Part shown: positions 17,995-27,083 of the stretch, in pieces
Layout: every line of letters begins with the position of its first letter
How positions within the stretch are numbered: position 1 is the first letter of the stretch
Origin: an uncultured Tropicimonas sp.
Lineage (GTDB): Bacteria; Pseudomonadota; Alphaproteobacteria; Rhodobacterales; Rhodobacteraceae
Length of the DNA stretch: 64,000 nt
NCBI GenBank assembly: GCA_947497945.1
Contig: CANMIP010000003.1
Coordinates: 124,001 to 188,000 of the forward strand
Direction of reading: 5' to 3'
The notes under the pieces: model-generated
Seen by the model: only the letters and a program-made list of their open reading frames with translations
Told to the model about the DNA's origin: nothing
Databases searched by the model: none
Position numbers and translations under genes: made by a program

Positions 17995-19295
17995 CAAACT
18001 TCTTCGACGGTATCGCACCGGTCAAATACGATCCCTCCAGCGAAAGCGACCTCGCCTTCCGCCACTACAACCCCGACGAGATCGTCATGGGCAAACGGAT
18101 GGAAGATCAGCTTCGTTTTGCCGTCGCCTATTGGCACAGCTTCGCCTGGGAAGGCGGCGACCCGTTTGGCGGCCGCACCTTCGAGCGGCCCTGGTATCCG
18201 CAAGACAACATGGCCAATGCAAAGCTCAAGGCGGATGCCGCCTTCGAGATGTTCGACATTCTCGGCCAGCCCTTCTTCTGCTTCCATGATGCAGACATCG
18301 TGCCCGGCGGCAGCAATTTCGCCGAGTACAAGCGCAACCTCGACGAGATCATCGACTATCTCGCCGAGAAGATGGACGGCAGCAGCACCAGGCTCCTCTG
18401 GGGCACGGCGAACATGTTCACCGACCGCCGCTTCATGTCGGGTGCCGCGACCAACCCCGACCCGGATGTCTTTGCCTGGTGCGCGGCGACGGTGAAATCC
18501 TGCATGGATGCGACGCTGAAACTCGGCGGGCAGAACTATGTGCTCTGGGGTGGGCGTGAAGGCTACGAGACGCTGCTCAACACCGATCTGGTGAAAGAGC
18601 GCAACCAGGCCGGACGCTTCCTGCAGATGGTCGTGGAGTACAAGAAGAAGATCGGCTTCGAGGGCCAGATCCTGATCGAACCGAAGCCGCAGGAGCCGTC
18701 GAAACATCAATATGACTACGATGTGAACACGGTCTATTCCTTCATCAAGGAGTTCGACCTCGAAGGCGAAGTGGCGATGAATATCGAGCAGGGCCACGCG
18801 ATCCTCGCTGGCCACAGCTTCGAGCATGAGCTGGCCATGGCGGCCGCGTTCGGCATCCTCGGCTCCATCGACATGAACAAGAACGACTACCAGTCCGGCT
18901 GGGACACCGATCAGTTCCCGACCAATGTGCCGGAAGTGGCGCTGGCCTATTACGAGATCTTGAAAGCGGGTGGCTTCACCACCGGCGGGACGAATTTCGA
19001 CGCCAAGCTGCGGCGCCAGTCGCTCGACGCCGAAGACCTGATCGCCGGCCATGTCGGTGCGATGGATGTCTGCGCACGCGGGCTGAAGGCGGCGGCGGCG
19101 ATGCTGGAAGATGGCGGCCTCGAAGCGGCCCGCGATGCCCGCTATGCCGGCTGGGACACCGATGCGAACAAGGCGATGCTGGCCTCCGGCACGCTGGAAA
19201 GCATCGCCGAACGGGTGATGGCCGAGGATATCAATCCCGCGCCGCTCTCGGGCCGGCAGGAACGGCTGGAAAACTACGTCAATCGTTTCGTCTGA
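17991..19295 (+). CDS. xylA: Xylose isomerase
   Basis: The 434-residue group II xylose isomerase converts D-xylose to D-xylulose. Family motifs include [23 protein letters not shown] with the catalytic His, [31 protein letters not shown] with metal ligands, [17 protein letters not shown] and [17 protein letters not shown]. The family consensus has NIEANHATLAGH, so Gln-Gly replaces Ala-Asn here at a position next to the conserved His. The ATG overlaps the xylB stop (ATGA). A terminator follows, closing the operon. Confidence 0.96.
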   Translation: MTNFFDGIAPVKYDPSSESDLAFRHYNPDEIVMGKRMEDQLRFAVAYWHSFAWEGGDPFGGRTFERPWYPQDNMANAKLKADAAFEMFDILGQPFFCFHDADIVPGGSNFAEYKRNLDEIIDYLAEKMDGSSTRLLWGTANMFTDRRFMSGAATNPDPDVFAWCAATVKSCMDATLKLGGQNYVLWGGREGYETLLNTDLVKERNQAGRFLQMVVEYKKKIGFEGQILIEPKPQEPSKHQYDYDVNTVYSFIKEFDLEGEVAMNIEQGHAILAGHSFEHELAMAAAFGILGSIDMNKNDYQSGWDTDQFPTNVPEVALAYYEILKAGGFTTGGTNFDAKLRRQSLDAEDLIAGHVGAMDVCARGLKAAAAMLEDGGLEAARDARYAGWDTDANKAMLASGTLESIAERVMAEDINPAPLSGRQERLENYVNRFV

Positions 19296-19322
19296 CACGC
19301 CCTGTAACCAGGACAGACACAG

Positions 19323-19355
19323 CAGGTGCCCCTCCGGGCGCCTGTTTCCTTTTTT
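19323..19355 (+). terminator. Rho-independent terminator of the xyl operon
   Basis: CAGGTGCCC-CTCC-GGGCGCCTG with one G-T type pair is followed by TTTCCTTTTTT, 27 bases after the xylA stop. Confidence 0.85.
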
Positions 19356-19642
19356 GGGGGCAGGCAAAAGCGCGGCTTGTCTCCGCCAGTTTCCGGAAAG
19401 GAACGGATGGACGGCGCCACTGGCGGCAGCTTCAGTCATGCGCCCACCCCTTCACCGCCCCGCCGCAAACGCCCCGATCAGCCCAACCGTTTCCCTCCGC
19501 CGGGAAGCTGACAGGCAAAGGCTTGCCCAGCCGTCAATTCCGGACACGCGATCACGTGACAGTCCCGAACAATAGGCGTATAACGGCCACAACCGGCCGA
19601 AGCGCCGGATACGAGGCAATTCAGGCAACCAGGGGCAGTCTC

Positions 19643-20212
19643 ATGGACACAGGCACCTTTCTCTCTCGACGCAGCTTTCTCGCATCCGCCGCGGCAGGCA
19701 CGGCGCTGCTCTCCGGCTGTTCCAACGGGGTGAACTCCCAGGGCGGCGCGCGGATCGACCAGCGGGTGGACGCGACACGCTCTTTCCTCTTCTCCACCTA
19801 TCCCGGCACGGCACAGCTCGAACAGAAGGCTTCCGGCGTGCTCTACATGCCGCTGATCACCAAGGCCGGCTTCGGCGTTGGCGGCAGCTACGGGACAGGC
19901 GCGCTGCGGATCAACAATTCCACCGTGGACTACTACGAAGCGCTGCAGGCCAATGTCGGCTTCCAGATCGGCGCCCAGCAATACGCCCATGCACTCTTCT
20001 TCATGACCGCCGACGCGCTGCGGAACTTCCGCACCTCGCATGGCTGGTCCGTCGGGGCCGATGCCGAATATGCGCTGGTCGACCAGGGCGGCAACCTCTC
20101 GGCGGAGACGCTGACGACGCTGGAACCGGTCGTGGCGCTGGTCTTTGCCCAGGCAGGCCTGATCGCCGGCGCGACGCTTGGCGGGACGAAATACCGCCGG
20201 ATCATCCCCTGA
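19643..20212 (+). CDS. SYLF (YSC84-type) domain lipoprotein, probably Tat-exported
   Basis: The 189-residue protein begins with a twin-arginine motif (SRRSFLA) and a lipobox (LLSGC) at about residue 27, indicating Tat export and lipidation. The rest matches the SYLF/YSC84 lipid-binding fold: ASGVLYMPLITKAGFGVGGSYGTGALR, VDYYEALQANVGFQIGAQ, ALFFMTADALRNF and GADAEYALVDQGG. Function in bacteria is poorly known; phosphoinositide binding is known for eukaryotic members. The ATG at 19643 follows AGGGGCAG. A second SYLF gene lies at 52120-52845. Confidence 0.87.
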   Translation: MDTGTFLSRRSFLASAAAGTALLSGCSNGVNSQGGARIDQRVDATRSFLFSTYPGTAQLEQKASGVLYMPLITKAGFGVGGSYGTGALRINNSTVDYYEALQANVGFQIGAQQYAHALFFMTADALRNFRTSHGWSVGADAEYALVDQGGNLSAETLTTLEPVVALVFAQAGLIAGATLGGTKYRRIIP

Positions 20213-20222
20213 GCACCCCCCG

Positions 20223-20246
20223 ACCTGTCCGGCCGGACAGGTTCCT
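20223..20246 (+). terminator. Possible terminator after the SYLF lipoprotein gene
   Basis: ACCTGTCC-GGCC-GGACAGGT is a perfect palindrome 11 bases past the stop, followed by TTCCTG. The T tract is short, so efficiency is uncertain. Confidence 0.55.
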
Positions 20247-20517
20247 GAAGAGATTCACGGGCGCCCGGGCTTGGGGCGACTGTGTTTTTCTGGGGGCCGC
20301 AAACCGTGTTGGTCGCCGATGCCCGTACGCAATGCTCATCACTCAGGCTACAGGGTAAGTCCGTCCGGCAAAGGAGAAGTTCGCCACGCAATCGATTTGA
20401 GAAAAGAAGCCTTGCTGGCCCCGTAGAGGGACCCTTTCAGCTCCATTTCCTCAAGAAATCGCGTATTTGCGCGAAGTGGTGGATTTCGGTTCAGGTTTTA
20501 GGCAAACCACCGCGGGA
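20247..20517. other. Intergenic stretch, no gene recognised
   Basis: This lower-GC stretch lies between the convergent SYLF and amidase genes. No ORF, repeat or RNA fold that I can support. Confidence 0.4.
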
Positions 20518-21120
20518 TCACGCATACAGGTCGAATTGCTGCTCGCGCCAAAGCTCCGGGATGGGGTTTCCGCCCTTGATGGCATAGCCCAGCCCTCCAT
20601 CGCTCAAACCGCGGCTCATCGCCCATTCCCCGACATTGTACCAGATGTGAGGCCCCGGACAGTTGCTACGCCGATTGCCGGGCACGGTCTGCCGATGGGC
20701 GAAGACATGGGTGATGCCCACGGCATTCTGGAGATAATTCACCAGGCACCGTCCGGAGTGGATCTGAGCCCAGGTCGGCATGTCATGGCTGGAATTTCCC
20801 TTCCACCATCGCCCGCTATCCATTGGAAAGTTTCCGACAAACTCGACACCGACCGTGTAGGAGTTGAAACCTCCCGAGCAGGGACGGTTCTCAGTTTCGT
20901 CGAATTTGGTGACGGTCGTTCCATTCGGCAGGATGACAAAATGTGCATTGATCCTGTCATAGGCACCGGTGTCATTACCGCGGTTGAACGAGGTTTGGTG
21001 GAGCACGAGACCCGTCACATCGGAGATTTGTCGTAGCCTGCCCACAACGGTGTTTACCCCGTTGTTGATGCGGTCGTGCCAGTTGAACAGGTAGGTGGAA
21101 CGCTGCACGTGTGAAGTCAT
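20518..21120 (-). CDS. N-acetylmuramoyl-L-alanine amidase-like protein (Amidase_2/PGRP fold)
   Basis: The 200-residue protein has the T7-lysozyme-like zinc site: His41 (LVLHQTS), His142 (THVFAHRQT) and Cys154 (RSNCPGP), with ILPNGTTVTKFDET and YTVGVEFVGNF as core strands. Such enzymes cut the bond between muramic acid and the stem peptide. No signal peptide is visible, so it resembles phage endolysins or T6SS-type effectors rather than a housekeeping amidase, yet no holin, spanin or secretion gene is adjacent. The ATG at 21120 is preferred because GAAGGGGC precedes it. Local GC is lower than its neighbours, hinting at acquisition. Confidence 0.8.
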   Translation of the reverse strand: MTSHVQRSTYLFNWHDRINNGVNTVVGRLRQISDVTGLVLHQTSFNRGNDTGAYDRINAHFVILPNGTTVTKFDETENRPCSGGFNSYTVGVEFVGNFPMDSGRWWKGNSSHDMPTWAQIHSGRCLVNYLQNAVGITHVFAHRQTVPGNRRSNCPGPHIWYNVGEWAMSRGLSDGGLGYAIKGGNPIPELWREQQFDLYA

Positions 21121-21405
21121 GTCTGCCCCTTCAATGTCTAAACAAAAATCATTCAATGGGGCAATGTAGCAGGTTCCGAGCCAAAACGGGAAACATCGTC
21201 ATCCTTGCTGTTTTGGCGGGCCAAGTTCGGCTTGAAGCCCTTGGTTGAAAGGCACGCAGTTCGACGATCAGGGGCAGACCATCTTACGCCTGGGTATGGC
21301 GTTGAGCGATTTCAACCTGGCCGCTCCGGGCTCACAGCCGACATCCTGAGGCAGCGGTGTGACGCCAGTATTCTCGTCTGACAACCACCTGTCCCTGCCC
21401 GCCCG

Positions 21406-22374
21406 TCACTTCAACATCCACTCTCCCTCCGGGAAGAAGGCGTGGAAGGCAAAGGCAAACAGCACGTCATGAGGCAGGTCCTTGCCCGCTTGGTCCCGCA
21501 CCCGGATCGAGCCGACATCCCGTCCGCGCGCGATCGACTGGCTGTCCAGCGCCGAAGCCTGCCCCGGCGTCCAGCTCAGCACGAGCCCGGCCTCGCGGAT
21601 CTCCTCGGCCTGCGCCAGGCGCTCCACCGGCCATGCCCGCTCCCCGACCCGAACCACCCGCGCCAGCGGCGCGATGCCATGCGGCGGCAGCTCTCCATTA
21701 TAGAGGAAGGGACGCGCGGCGCTGTCATAGCCGGAATAGGGGTTGCGGCCGTAGGATCGGTTATATTCCGGCTCGGCCATGACCAGCCCGTCCGGATTGC
21801 GGGCGCGAAACGCGTTCCAGCTTTCCATCCAGCTTGGCAACAGCTTCAGTTCGGTACCGGTATGAGCGCCGACGATCCCGGTGCCGATGGCCTGCTGCCA
21901 CCAGCTTTCGGTCTGGCGGTCGAACATGATCATGTCGGAGTTGCGCAGCTTTCCCGAGACGCCGAACTCCAGCACCTGCCCCGCGACCCGGCGGTCGAAG
22001 GTCAGGCCGGAATTGCACAAGGGGCAGAAGGTGACGGCCACCGGGATGCCGCCCACGTTGTCATTCACGATCTCATGCCAGGTCAGGTAGCGGATCGGAT
22101 AGGCGCGCGGCCGGGCGCCTTCGATCTCGACCGTGATCACGGGCTCGCGCCCGCCGATCCGGCTTTCCTGATCCGCCTCCATGAAACGCGGCGCCGAGAG
22201 CGCCGGGATGCCGTCCTTGGGCGGCCCGCCGGAGATGATCTCGACCCAGTTCCCGATGCTGGTCCTCGAAAAATCGGTCCGCGGCCATTCATGTTTCCAG
22301 AACTCGGGATCGGCGGCGGCGGCAAGCGGCGCAACGGCAAGCGCGGCGGCGAAGAGCAACGGGGCGAGACGCAT
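21406..22374 (-). CDS. DUF3179-domain exported protein
   Basis: The 322-residue protein has a signal peptide (MRLAPLLFAAALAVAPLAAAA) and matches DUF3179: AYPIRYLTWHEIVND, VAVTFCPLCNSG with a CxxC pair, FGVSGKLRNSDMIMFDRQTESWWQQ and YSGYDSAARPFLYNG. The family is common in marine bacteria and archaea, but its biochemical role is unknown; CPLC could be a redox or metal site. It lies downstream of the DAO-type oxidoreductase on the same strand, separated by 107 bases. Confidence 0.85.
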   Translation of the reverse strand: MRLAPLLFAAALAVAPLAAAADPEFWKHEWPRTDFSRTSIGNWVEIISGGPPKDGIPALSAPRFMEADQESRIGGREPVITVEIEGARPRAYPIRYLTWHEIVNDNVGGIPVAVTFCPLCNSGLTFDRRVAGQVLEFGVSGKLRNSDMIMFDRQTESWWQQAIGTGIVGAHTGTELKLLPSWMESWNAFRARNPDGLVMAEPEYNRSYGRNPYSGYDSAARPFLYNGELPPHGIAPLARVVRVGERAWPVERLAQAEEIREAGLVLSWTPGQASALDSQSIARGRDVGSIRVRDQAGKDLPHDVLFAFAFHAFFPEGEWMLK

Positions 22375-22481
22375 GGGGTGTCCTTCCTGTTCGGTCTCAC
22401 CAGCCTGCCAGCGCCAGGCCGCGCTGCACAGCCCCGCTCACGCAGGGTTCACAGAATGCGTTTTCGCGTGAAGAGCCGCCG

Positions 22482-23834
22482 TCAGAGCGACGGGCCGCGC
22501 TGAAGCCGCGTCCCATCGGTGAAGCGCGCATAGCGGAAGCGCGCGAGACCATGCTCCGGCCCCTGCCCCGTCACCATCCGCGCCAATGCCCGGCCAACGC
22601 CCGGACCAATGCCAAACCCGTGGCCGCTCATCCCCGTCGCCACGATCAGCCCCGGCAATCCCGGCGCCCGGTCGATCACCGGAACGACATCGGGCATGGT
22701 GTCGATCATGCCAGCCCAGCTGTCGCGGATGACGGGCGTGCCGAGCGCCGGGAAACGCTCGGCGAAACGCGACAGCATCAGCCCGACATGGTCCCCCACC
22801 GGCTCTGGCTCCAGCACCCGGACCCGTTCGAAGGGCGTGACCTCTTCGGCGCTCCAGCCACGCGGCGTCCGCCAGCCATCGGGGAAGCCCGCCGGCGCGC
22901 CCATCTCCAGGTCGGTATGGGCAAAACTGTCCCGGATCAGCGGCATGTAGCGATGCAGGTGGCGCAGGGCATCCGGTCCCAGGAAGAACCCATGCCGGTC
23001 GCCGAGCGCCAGCGAGTAGCCGCCATCCTCCCGCCGGCGCATCGCCAGCTCGCCATCGACCGCGTTTCCGGGCGCGAACCCCGCCATCGGATGGGTCTGG
23101 ACCACGCTGGCGCGCACGGCAAGCTGCGGAAGGTCCAGCCCGTGGCCGCGCAGGAACAGCGAGGACCAGGCACCGCCCGCCAGCACGACCTGATCACAGG
23201 CCACGGACCCCAACTCGGTCCGGACAGCACGCAGCCGCCCGGCCTCCAGTTCCAGCCGGCGCACAGCGCAATTCTCGATAATCCGGGCACCGGCGTCCCG
23301 CGCCAGCCGGGCCACGGCCGGAACCGCTGTCCAGGGCTCGCCGCGCGCGTCCGAGGGCGTTGTCACCCCGCCGATCCAGCGCCCGTCCGAGCGGCCGGAA
23401 AAGAGCGCGGCCGCCGCCCCGGCATCCAGCATATGCGACTGCACCCCGTGCCGTCGCGCCGTCTCGATCCAGGCCTCGAACCGCGCCATTTCGTCTTCGC
23501 GCGTGGTCAGGTAGCTCACCCCGACCGTCTTCACCCCGCAGGCCCCGCCCAGCCGCGCGTCGACCTCTTTCCAGAGCCGCAGAGCGTCGATCATCAGCGG
23601 CAATTCGGCCTCGTCGCGCCCCTGTTGACGAATCCACCCCCAGTTGCGCGAGCTTTGCTCGCCAGCCACCCGCCCCTTCTCGCACAAGAGGACGGACTGC
23701 CCGGCTTCGGCAAGATAGAGCGCGGTGAAGACACCGATGACCCCGGCCCCGATAATCACCGTATCGACGGCCTCGGGCAGTGGATCGGCGCAGTTGATCG
23801 GCGTGTCGATGGAAATGCGAGCGGGGTCTGTCAT
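22482..23834 (-). CDS. FAD-dependent oxidoreductase (DAO/DadA-like)
   Basis: The 450-residue flavoprotein has an N-terminal dinucleotide-binding motif VIIGAGVIGVFTALYLAEAG (about residues 25-44) and the second DAO-family block GLIVATGMSGHGFGIGPGVG near the C-terminus. SSRNWGWIRQQGRDEAELPL is characteristic of a subgroup thought to oxidise amino acids or N-methyl amines. The ATG at 23834 begins MTDPARIS; the longer track ORF upstream is Arg-rich read-through. It is divergent from the RiPP-like peptide gene, with a 303-base gap between them. Confidence 0.85.
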   Translation of the reverse strand: MTDPARISIDTPINCADPLPEAVDTVIIGAGVIGVFTALYLAEAGQSVLLCEKGRVAGEQSSRNWGWIRQQGRDEAELPLMIDALRLWKEVDARLGGACGVKTVGVSYLTTREDEMARFEAWIETARRHGVQSHMLDAGAAAALFSGRSDGRWIGGVTTPSDARGEPWTAVPAVARLARDAGARIIENCAVRRLELEAGRLRAVRTELGSVACDQVVLAGGAWSSLFLRGHGLDLPQLAVRASVVQTHPMAGFAPGNAVDGELAMRRREDGGYSLALGDRHGFFLGPDALRHLHRYMPLIRDSFAHTDLEMGAPAGFPDGWRTPRGWSAEEVTPFERVRVLEPEPVGDHVGLMLSRFAERFPALGTPVIRDSWAGMIDTMPDVVPVIDRAPGLPGLIVATGMSGHGFGIGPGVGRALARMVTGQGPEHGLARFRYARFTDGTRLQRGPSL

Positions 23835-24137
23835 GGAGACGGGTCTAGCCCGTCCGGACTGGTCTTGGAAAGGCCGGGCCCGCCGGAATCGGCTGCCCGG
23901 TCCGCATGTTGCCGCCGCAGGCGGGCCCCTACCCGATCCCGCGCCCGGATTTCGGGCATTTGCGGTAGCGCGGACGGCGTGGCCAGGCCGAGATGGAACG
24001 CGGAAGGGGTGCGATCCGTCAAGGCGATCCTGGCGCCGAGCGCATTCCCGCATGGCGCGACTTGGCCCACGTCTTGGCGCAATTGTCGCAGCGCCCATGT
24101 CCCGATCGCCATCCCCCCCGCGCAGAGGAGAGGAAGA
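23835..24137. other. Divergent intergenic region
   Basis: This gap must hold the promoters of the oxidoreductase and peptide genes. I could not pick a convincing -10/-35 pair or operator. Confidence 0.35.
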
Positions 24138-24344
24138 ATGAGCAAGGGCATTCTGAAGGGCGCAACCGAGGAGGAACTTGCGGAAGCGCTGACCTTCGCA
24201 CGCAATTTCAAGAAACCGGGCAAGGGGCTTGAAGCCGACAGCGGGACCACCCGCGCGCATGCCTGCAACGAGAATTGCGACTGCTATATCGAACTCGAGA
24301 TCATGCAGGCGGCCGGCATTGGCGGATATAGCTACGGCAGCTGA
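24138..24344 (+). CDS. Candidate RiPP precursor peptide (68 aa, Cys-rich core)
   Basis: The ATG follows GGAGAGGAAGA. The N-terminal half looks like a leader (GATEEELAEALTFARNFKKP, helical and acidic), then a short Gly-Thr spacer. The C-terminal part has CNENCDCY with Cys43, Cys47 and Cys49, and ends in a Gly/Tyr/Ser tail (GIGGYSYGS). A radical SAM gene follows about 64 bases downstream on the same strand. Small size, leader-core layout and that partner are what one expects of a ribosomally made, enzymatically modified peptide. I do not recognise the family. Alternatively it could be a small metal-binding protein. Confidence 0.6.
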   Translation: MSKGILKGATEEELAEALTFARNFKKPGKGLEADSGTTRAHACNENCDCYIELEIMQAAGIGGYSYGS

Positions 24345-24408
24345 AACAGGCGGGCAAGCCAGGACTGGCGCGCCCCGGCAGGCAAGCCACGCGGCCGGCC
24401 GGTATCCC

Positions 24409-25751
24409 GTGGCCCGTTTCCGGACCAGCCGGCATAGCGATGTCTTCGATGCCGCGACCAACGCCATCCTGCGCGTGCCCGAGGCGCTCTTGCGGGCATT
24501 GCCCGCGCTGATGCAGGGCGCCGCGCCCGATCCCGACGCGCTGGAGATCGCGCCCGACGAGGTGGACGCCGCGCTCCGCCTGTTTCGCAGCCTGCAGGAC
24601 GAGGCCGGGATCCTGGTGCCACAACAGCCGGACCGGTTCGTTGCCCGGCGTCCGGCGGATGCCGATGATGGGCAGAAGCTGTTTTCGCACCTGCTCAGTG
24701 TCACCGAAGCCTGCAATATCCGCTGCAGCAATTGCGTCTATGGCGGCGCTTATGACGGCAAGCGCAAGCACAACAATGCGCGGATGTCGCCGCAGACCGC
24801 CCGTCGGGCGATAGACCATCTCGCGGCACATTCGGCGCGGGCCGAATACCCGTTCCGCATGACCAGCATTGCGCTGCTCTGGACCGAGGAGATCCTGGAC
24901 TTCCTGGCCGAGTACGAGGTCGACCTCGTGGTCAGCCTCGACGGGCCGCGCGAGGTGCATGATCGCAACCGTGTCGGGCCGAAGCAGGACGGCACCTTCG
25001 ATCGTGTCATGGCGAACCTGGAGCGGTTGCAGCAGCGCCACCCCGACTATTTCCTGACCAGGGTCAGCCTGAACGCGGTGGCGACGGCGCCCCTGGACCT
25101 TGTTGCGCTGGACCGCTTCTTTTCCCGTTTTCCCATCCAGGTGTCGATCTCCTCGGTCGAGCCGCGGGGCTTTGCCGGGGCCGGACCGGCGCCCATCGAA
25201 GCGGTCGGTTGGCCGCAGATGCGGGAGAAATTCCTCAAGGGCTGCCTGGAGCGCGTCTTCGACCGGCCGAGCTTCAAGAGAGAGGGCTATAATTTCGTCT
25301 ATTACCTGTTCATTCGCGACATGCAGCGCCTGCGACACCGCGTGCCCATGGCGGGTTTCCCGGAGGAGCTGGCGAGTTTCGGAAATTGCGTTCCGGGCGT
25401 CGAGCGGGTCTTTGTCAACGCGCGGGGCGACTTCGAGACCTGCGAAAAGACCGATGGCTGCGCACTGATGACGCTGGGCGATCTCGAAACCGGCATCGAC
25501 CCCGCGAAGGGCCGCGAGATCCATGACCGGTTCAACGGCATGGCTTTCGAGCATTGCCGCAGCTGTTTCAATCTCCGGCAGTGCCGGATCTGCTTCGCCC
25601 ATGCCAGCTCGGCGACGGGTTCTCAGCCCGAAAACGGCGTCGGAACTGTTCGGTGATGCGCACGCGCTTCAAGGAGATGCTGTCGCTCTATTGCGAGATC
25701 CTCGAACGCGATCCGAAGGCGCTCGATTTCATCTCCCGGCCCCGGGCGTGA
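24409..25751 (+). pseudogene. Radical SAM/SPASM peptide maturase, apparently damaged
   Basis: The reading frame from GTG 24409 to TGA 25656 gives 415 residues: a recognition-like N-terminus (SRHSDVFDAATNAILRVP), the radical SAM cluster motif CNIRCSNC (Cys102, 106, 109), VVSLDGPREVHDRNR and a Cys-rich SPASM end (CEKTDGC, HCRSCFNLRQCRICFAHA). Two defects are visible. PFRMT joins directly to ALLWTEEILDFL, so the GGEP and TTNxTL segments, about 40 residues, are missing near 24861-24880. At about 25601-25610 the frame shifts; the expected tail (VMRTRFKEMLSLYCEILERD) continues in another frame to 25751. I infer a recently broken maturase. A sequencing error could explain the frameshift but not the deletion. 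Confidence 0.65.
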
Positions 25752-25772
25752 AGCCGCCCCGGGTCAAGAAAA

Positions 25773-25805
25773 ACGGCCGGCGCCCTCGCTGGGATCGCCG
25801 GCCGT
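25773..25805. terminator. Shared terminator between convergent genes
   Basis: ACGGCCGGCG and CGCCGGCCGT form a perfect 10-bp stem. AAGAAAA lies on its left, giving a U-rich tail for minus-strand transcripts (the cyclophilin operon). The plus-strand side has only TCCTG. Confidence 0.7.
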
Positions 25806-25825
25806 CCTGAACTGTAAATGCGCCG

Positions 25826-26443
25826 TCAGCGCTCGACCGTGACCTTCACGATCCGGTCCGGGTTCTTCACCGCGCCATTGGCCGCCGAGCTGCCCTTCTT
25901 GATGGAATCGACCACGTCCATGCCGTCGATGACGCGCCCGACAACCGTGTACTGGCCGTTCAGATGCGGCGCGGGCGCGAACATGATGAAGAACTGGCTG
26001 TTGGCCGAGTTCGGATTCTGCGAGCGGGCCATGCCGACCACGCCGCGATCGAAGTTCACATCGGAAAACTCCGCCGGCAGGTCGGGCTGCGCGGAGCCGC
26101 CCGTCCCGGCCCGGCGCGTATCGCCCCCGGCCTTGCCGAACTGCACGTCGCCGGTCTGCGCCATGAAACCGTCGATCACGCGGTGGAAGACCACCTCGTC
26201 ATATTCCCCGCCCTCGGCGAGCGACACCAGCCGGTCGGCATGTTTCGCGGCGACCTCGGGCAGCAGGTCGATCACGACCGTCCCGTTGGCCTCGCCGGCA
26301 ATCTCCAGCACCAGGTTCGGGCCCGGCCCGTCCTCGGCGGCCATCGCCGGCGAAACGGCGCCAAGCTCGACCGCGGCATAGCCCAGCACGAGGGCAACCC
26401 CGGCAGCAAAGATCCCGCCGGCGATCCAGCGATCACGCGACAT
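25826..26443 (-). CDS. Peptidyl-prolyl cis-trans isomerase, cyclophilin type, membrane-anchored or exported
   Basis: The 205-residue protein has an N-terminal hydrophobic segment (about residues 8-35, GGIFAAGVALVLGYAAVELG..AMA) that is a signal peptide or anchor. The cyclophilin domain follows, with FHRVIDGFMAQTGD, GTGGSAQPDLPAEF and NSANSQFFIMF. It catalyses proline isomerisation during folding in the periplasm. Its start overlaps the end of the cytoplasmic paralogue by 11 bases, indicating a tandem duplication within one operon. Confidence 0.92.
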   Translation of the reverse strand: MSRDRWIAGGIFAAGVALVLGYAAVELGAVSPAMAAEDGPGPNLVLEIAGEANGTVVIDLLPEVAAKHADRLVSLAEGGEYDEVVFHRVIDGFMAQTGDVQFGKAGGDTRRAGTGGSAQPDLPAEFSDVNFDRGVVGMARSQNPNSANSQFFIMFAPAPHLNGQYTVVGRVIDGMDVVDSIKKGSSAANGAVKNPDRIVKVTVER

Positions 26444-26936
26444 CGGCAGCCACCTTCACGGAGATCATCTTGTCGGGGTTCGCAGGCGGCTCGCCACGGG
26501 TGATCGCGTCTACATGCTCCATGCCCTCGATGACCCGGCCATAGACCGTGTACTGGCCGTTGAGGAAATCATTGTCGGAGAAGTTGATGAAGAACTGGGA
26601 ATTGGCCGAGTTCGGGTCCTGCGAGCGGGCCGCCCCCAGCGAGCCGCGCGCATGGGGCAGCTTGGAGAATTCCGCCGGCAGGTCCGAAAGCTCGGAGCCG
26701 CCGCGGCCAGCCATGCGAACATCGCCGGTCGACTTGCCGAACTGCACATCGCCCGTCTGCGCCATGAAGCCGTCGATCACGCGGTGGAAGACCACGCCGT
26801 CATAGGCTCCGGACCGGGCCAGTTCCTTCATACGCTCCGAATGCTTCGGCGCCACGTCCGCCAGCAATTCGATGACCACGTTGCCATCCTTCAGCTCGAT
26901 GATGACAGTGTTCTCCGGATCCTTGATCTCGGCCAT
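26433..26936 (-). CDS. Peptidyl-prolyl cis-trans isomerase, cyclophilin type, cytoplasmic
   Basis: The 167-residue cyclophilin has no signal peptide. It shows FHRVIDGFMAQTGDVQFGK, GRGGSELSDLPAEFS and NSANSQFFINFSDNDFLNGQYTVYGRV, covering the active-site Arg, Phe and Gln positions of the family. The ATG at 26936 follows AAGGAACG. It is the first gene of the cyclophilin pair and diverges from pgk across a 147-base gap. Confidence 0.93.
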   Translation of the reverse strand: MAEIKDPENTVIIELKDGNVVIELLADVAPKHSERMKELARSGAYDGVVFHRVIDGFMAQTGDVQFGKSTGDVRMAGRGGSELSDLPAEFSKLPHARGSLGAARSQDPNSANSQFFINFSDNDFLNGQYTVYGRVIEGMEHVDAITRGEPPANPDKMISVKVAADVA

Positions 26937-27083
26937 GTTTCGTTCCTTCCTTGGCTCGCATAGCGGGTATGCCTCCCGCGCTGTCGGCGCGACCCTAAAC
27001 CGCGTTAGCGGAAACCGAAACCCCATAGCTGCGCGTTAGCGCTTGCGGTATTGCAACGGCAACTTCATCCAAGGAGCATTCTC

